Positions 6,901-8,376 of a stretch of DNA of 8,376 bases are shown piece by piece. Below the pieces are notes generated by a model, which worked only from the letters and a program-made list of their open reading frames with translations, made no database searches and was not told the origin of the DNA. Every line of letters starts with the position of its first letter. Within the stretch, counting starts at the first letter, position 1. The translations under genes and the position numbers were made by a program. Source of the DNA: DAIOHQ01 sp036744635 (GTDB lineage: Bacteria > Planctomycetota > Phycisphaerae > Tepidisphaerales > Tepidisphaeraceae); assembly GCA_036744635.1 (NCBI GenBank), contig DAIOHQ010000219.1, positions 1 to 8,376 on the forward strand, given 5' to 3'.

Positions 6901-6906
6901 ATCATA
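6901..6906 (-). promoter_or_regulatory. TATGAT -10-like box, probable leaderless start
   Basis: On the minus strand TATGAT is followed by 7 nt and then the ATG at 6893. It differs from TATAAT by one base. The spacing selects ATG 6893 over the in-frame ATGs at 6920, 6905 and 6902, which lie upstream of or inside the box. No clear -35 was found. Confidence 0.55.
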
Positions 6907-6944
6907 TTCCCAAGTCCCATCCGTCCACTTACTACGAAGCCTCC

Positions 6945-7111
6945 ACCCCTGAGGATCGACGGCGCATTACAATCCAGCCGGAATTGTCTTGATTGGTGGG
7001 GCAGATCATTCCTGTCTGCCACGGCTGGATGAGTGCAGGTGTACCCGCCTGTGCGAATCCAGCCGTATCTTCCCGTCCCGCCCGAAGTGTCACGCACCCC
7101 TCAGGATCGAC
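6945..7111 (+). repeat. 16-bp direct repeat flanking copy B
   Basis: ACCCCTGAGGATCGAC at 6945-6960 recurs as ACCCCTCAGGATCGAC at 7096-7111, 15 of 16 identical and 151 bp apart. The pair brackets the two-hairpin repeat with some margin on each side. It could be a remnant of a duplication or a pair of binding sites. Copy A has no comparable flanks. Confidence 0.6.
6998..7074 (+). repeat. Two-hairpin intergenic repeat, copy B
   Basis: The better-preserved copy of the element. Hairpin 1: GGCAGA (7000-7005) with TCTGCC (7015-7020). Hairpin 2: ACGGCTGGAT (7021-7030) and ATCCAGCCGT (7057-7066) are a perfect 10-bp inverted repeat. Then G7031/A7032 face G7055/A7056 (tandem G.A), followed by a near-continuous inner stem (7033-7041 with 7046-7054, including G.T pairs) and a TACC loop. 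It lies 55 bp upstream of the trxB -35 box, as copy A lies upstream of the CrtC-like gene's box. Confidence 0.8.
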
Positions 7112-7128
7112 TAACCCCGCCCCGCCCC

Positions 7129-7156
7129 CTGACAACTTCCCTTCCGCGCGTACAAT
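7129..7156 (+). promoter_or_regulatory. sigma70-like promoter of trxB
   Basis: CTGACA (7129-7134; one mismatch to TTGACA), a 16-bp spacer, and TACAAT (7151-7156; one mismatch to TATAAT). A start about 7 nt downstream would give a leader of roughly 40 nt before ATG 7202. It is the only promoter in the window with both boxes recognisable. Confidence 0.7.
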
Positions 7157-7183
7157 ACGGCGGTCCAGCCAAATTGGACAGAA

Positions 7184-7188
7184 AAGGA
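7184..7188 (+). promoter_or_regulatory. Candidate Shine-Dalgarno of trxB
   Basis: AAGGA lies 13 nt before ATG 7202, somewhat farther than the usual 5-9 nt. It is the only purine-rich match in the leader and agrees with ATG 7202 as start. Confidence 0.45.
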
Positions 7189-7201
7189 ACCACAACAGCC
7201 C

Positions 7202-8176
7202 ATGGCAGAGAAACTGGTCATCATCGGCTCCGGTCCGGCGGGTTGGACCGCCGCGATCTACGCCGCCCGCGCGAATTTGCAGCCACTCGTCTACGAAGGC
7301 GCCATCTCCGAAGAAAACCGCCTGCTCGGAACCCTTCCCCTCGGGCAATTGAACCTCACCACCGAAGTCGAAAACTTCCCCGGCTTTCCCGACGGCATCA
7401 TGGGCCCGGAACTGATGCTGCGCTGCCGCGAGCAGGCCGAGCGCTGCGGGGCCCGCATCATCACCGAAGACATCGTCGACATCGACCTCTCCCGCCACCC
7501 CTTCGTGGTGAAAGACTCCGCCGGCGCCGCGATCGAAGCCCAAGCCGTCGTCATCGCCACCGGCGCCAGCGCCAATTATCTCGGCCTCGAATCGGAAAAT
7601 CGCTTTAAGAATTTCGGCGTCTCCGCCTGTGCGGTCTGCGATGGCGCCCTGCCGCGCTTCCGCAACAAGCCGCTGATCGTGGTCGGTGGCGGCGACACCG
7701 CCGCCGAAGAAGGCACCTACCTCACCAAGTTCGCCAGCACCGTCCATCTCGTCCATCGCCGCGACACCCTCCGCGCCAGCGCCGCCATGGCCGACCGCAT
7801 CCTCAGCAACCCCAAGGTCAAACCGATCTGGGATTCCGCCGTCGCCGAAGTGCTTGGCGACGAGGAGCGCGGCATGACCGGCGTGCGCGTGAAAAATCTC
7901 AAGAGCGGCGCGGAAACCCTCATCGAAGCCCCGGGTATGTTCGTCGCCATCGGCCACACCCCCAACACCAGGTTCCTCAAAGGCCAGGTCAAGACCGACC
8001 CGCGCGGATACATCATCCTGGAAGACCCCTTCCGCACCACCACCAACGTCGAAGGCCTCTTCGCCGCCGGCGACGTGGCGGATGCCACCTATCGCCAGGC
8101 CATCACCGCCGCCGGCATGGGCTGCAAAGCCGCCCTCGACGCCGAACGCTGGCTCGCCAGCAAAGGACACCACTAA
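7202..8176 (+). CDS. trxB: Thioredoxin reductase (NADPH, FAD)
   Basis: A cytosolic flavoenzyme that passes electrons from NADPH through FAD and a redox disulfide to thioredoxin. The 324 residues show FAD motif GSGPAG (9-14), TTEVENFPGF (53-62), ATG (120-122 region), redox centre SACAVCDG with C143 and C146, NADPH motif VGGGDTAAEE (161-170) and VHRRDTLRAS (184-193), and C-terminal FAD motif FAAGDV (287-292) with YRQAITAAGMGCKAA (297-311). All catalytic elements are intact. The usual PGGQL after the first FAD strand is changed to TLPLGQL, preceded by an extra ISEENR segment; from memory this is the planctomycete form. It has its own promoter. rnpA follows 90 bp downstream. No thioredoxin gene is in the window. 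Confidence 0.95.
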   Translation: MAEKLVIIGSGPAGWTAAIYAARANLQPLVYEGAISEENRLLGTLPLGQLNLTTEVENFPGFPDGIMGPELMLRCREQAERCGARIITEDIVDIDLSRHPFVVKDSAGAAIEAQAVVIATGASANYLGLESENRFKNFGVSACAVCDGALPRFRNKPLIVVGGGDTAAEEGTYLTKFASTVHLVHRRDTLRASAAMADRILSNPKVKPIWDSAVAEVLGDEERGMTGVRVKNLKSGAETLIEAPGMFVAIGHTPNTRFLKGQVKTDPRGYIILEDPFRTTTNVEGLFAAGDVADATYRQAITAAGMGCKAALDAERWLASKGHH

Positions 8177-8210
8177 CCAGGATTATTCCCAAAAGAGATG
8201 AAGAATGCCC

Positions 8211-8242
8211 CTTCGTGCCTTCGTGCCTCTCTGCCTTCGTGC
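8211..8242 (+). repeat. 8-bp tandem repeat (CTTCGTGC family) before rnpA
   Basis: Four consecutive octamers read CTTCGTGC, CTTCGTGC, CTCTCTGC and CTTCGTGC, and a partial CTTTTGAT follows. The array ends 12 bp before the TATATT box of rnpA, so it covers where a -35 element would be. It is the same unit as at 6166-6189. Confidence 0.75.
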
Positions 8243-8254
8243 CTTTTGATCCGC

Positions 8255-8260
8255 TATATT
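8255..8260 (+). promoter_or_regulatory. TATATT -10-like box of rnpA, probable leaderless start
   Basis: TATATT ends 6 nt before GTG 8267. There is no Shine-Dalgarno before the GTG, and the upstream 17-19 bp position falls in the octamer array (TGCCTT at 8232-8237). The spacing fits a transcript starting at or near the GTG. Confidence 0.5.
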
Positions 8261-8266
8261 GCCCTC

Positions 8267-8376
8267 GTGGATCGACCCCAAACCTTCCCCCGCACCCACC
8301 GCCTCTCCGGCAAGGCCCAATTCGCCGCCGTCTACGATGCCCGCGTCAAGCAATCCCGCGGCCCCCTCTCCATCTG
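8267..8376 (+). CDS. rnpA: Ribonuclease P protein component, 5' part (cut by window edge)
   Basis: RnpA is the small basic protein that helps RNase P RNA bind and cleave the 5' leader of pre-tRNAs. Only 36 codons are present. FPRTHRLSGKAQFAAVYDAR (7-26) matches the family's N-terminal L-x-x-x-x-F-x-x-V(F/Y) pattern, followed by VKQSRGPLSI. The conserved RNR helix would be beyond the window. The start is GTG 8267, supported by the TATATT box 6 nt upstream; TTG 8246 is in frame but would add repeat-derived codons. The usual neighbour rpmH is not directly upstream; trxB is. Whether yidD/yidC follow cannot be seen. Confidence 0.82.
   Translation, partial: MDRPQTFPRTHRLSGKAQFAAVYDARVKQSRGPLSI

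Larger units (their letters stand above)
6894..7201. other. Divergent intergenic region between phosphatase and trxB
   Basis: 308 bp with no convincing gene. It holds the minus-strand TATGAT box (6901-6906), a near-identical 16-bp direct repeat (6945 and 7096), an extra copy of AATCCAGCCG (6971-6980), repeat copy B (6998-7074), and the trxB promoter and leader (7129-7201). Open frames crossing it on both strands are extensions of the neighbours or antisense to trxB. Confidence 0.6.

Noticed and set aside
6258..6992. 244-codon plus-strand frame opposite the lipoprotein phosphatase
   Set aside because: The translation is His/Pro/Arg-rich low complexity, typical of the antisense of a GC-rich gene; the minus strand has the HCxxGxDRTG loop and a signal peptide.
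4983..7074. Composite transposon bounded by copies A and B
   Set aside because: The segment between holds only the CrtC-like and phosphatase genes, with no transposase, and the copies are diverged direct repeats; independent spread of a small repeat is simpler.
6998..7074. Riboswitch controlling trxB
   Set aside because: The recognisable trxB promoter (7129-7156) is downstream of the element, so the hairpins would not be in the trxB leader.
6932..8173. 413-codon minus-strand frame opposite trxB
   Set aside because: It mirrors trxB, which has all catalytic motifs; its own translation is Gly/Asp/Ala-rich with no recognisable domain, and it also runs through repeat copy B.
8211..8242. Short tandem repeats considered as a CRISPR array
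   Set aside because: Units are 8 bp and contiguous with no spacers; CRISPR repeats are longer and separated by unique spacers.

Overview
The window looks like a piece of a GC-rich planctomycete chromosome, most likely from the Phycisphaerae side of the phylum. The best taxonomic marker is the thioredoxin reductase: its EGAISEENR...GTLPLGQL insertion and SACAVCDGALPRFRNKPL stretch are, from memory of the family, typical of Planctomycetota. The inositol-phosphatase-like protein, the lipoprotein phosphatase and the palindrome-rich spacers agree. This is an inference; no database search was possible.

Layout: (1) 1-168, a palindromic intergenic element and a -10-like box. (2) 169-1182 (+), an inositol monophosphatase superfamily protein. 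(3) 1241-4800 (-), a two-gene operon: a CheR-type methyltransferase whose stop codon overlaps (ATGA) the start of a membrane-bound hybrid histidine kinase (4 TM, coiled coil, GAF, PAS, HisKA, HATPase, REC). (4) 4801-5106, a divergent spacer with copy A of a two-hairpin repeat. (5) 5107-6072 (+), an orphan CrtC-like (carotenoid 1,2-hydratase/lipocalin-type) protein with one lysine in 321 residues. (6) 6073-6275, a spacer made almost entirely of inverted and octamer repeats. (7) 6276-6893 (-), a predicted lipoprotein phosphatase with an intact HCxxGxDRTG loop. (8) 6894-7201, a divergent spacer with copy B of the two-hairpin repeat and a sigma70-like promoter. (9) 7202-8176 (+), trxB. (10) 8211-8242, an 8-bp tandem repeat next to the rnpA promoter. 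(11) 8267-8376 (+), the 5' end of rnpA, cut by the window edge.

The genes do not form one pathway. Housekeeping genes (trxB, rnpA) sit beside accessory ones (CheR plus kinase, CrtC-like, lipoprotein phosphatase), each with its own control region. The most coherent unit is the CheR-kinase pair, which resembles a split form of the CheB/CheR-coiled-coil-PAS-kinase fusions but has no CheB domain in the window.

Two genome-level signals stand out. First, four of the six complete or partial genes with their own upstream region have a TANNNT box (TATCAT, TACAAT, TATGAT, TATATT) ending exactly 6 or 7 nt before the most plausible start codon, as expected for leaderless mRNAs. trxB instead has a -35/-10 promoter and an untranslated leader. 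Second, the spacers are packed with structured repeats, including a two-copy, two-hairpin element with conserved tandem G.A juxtapositions. I found no CRISPR array, tRNA, rRNA, transposase or phage gene.
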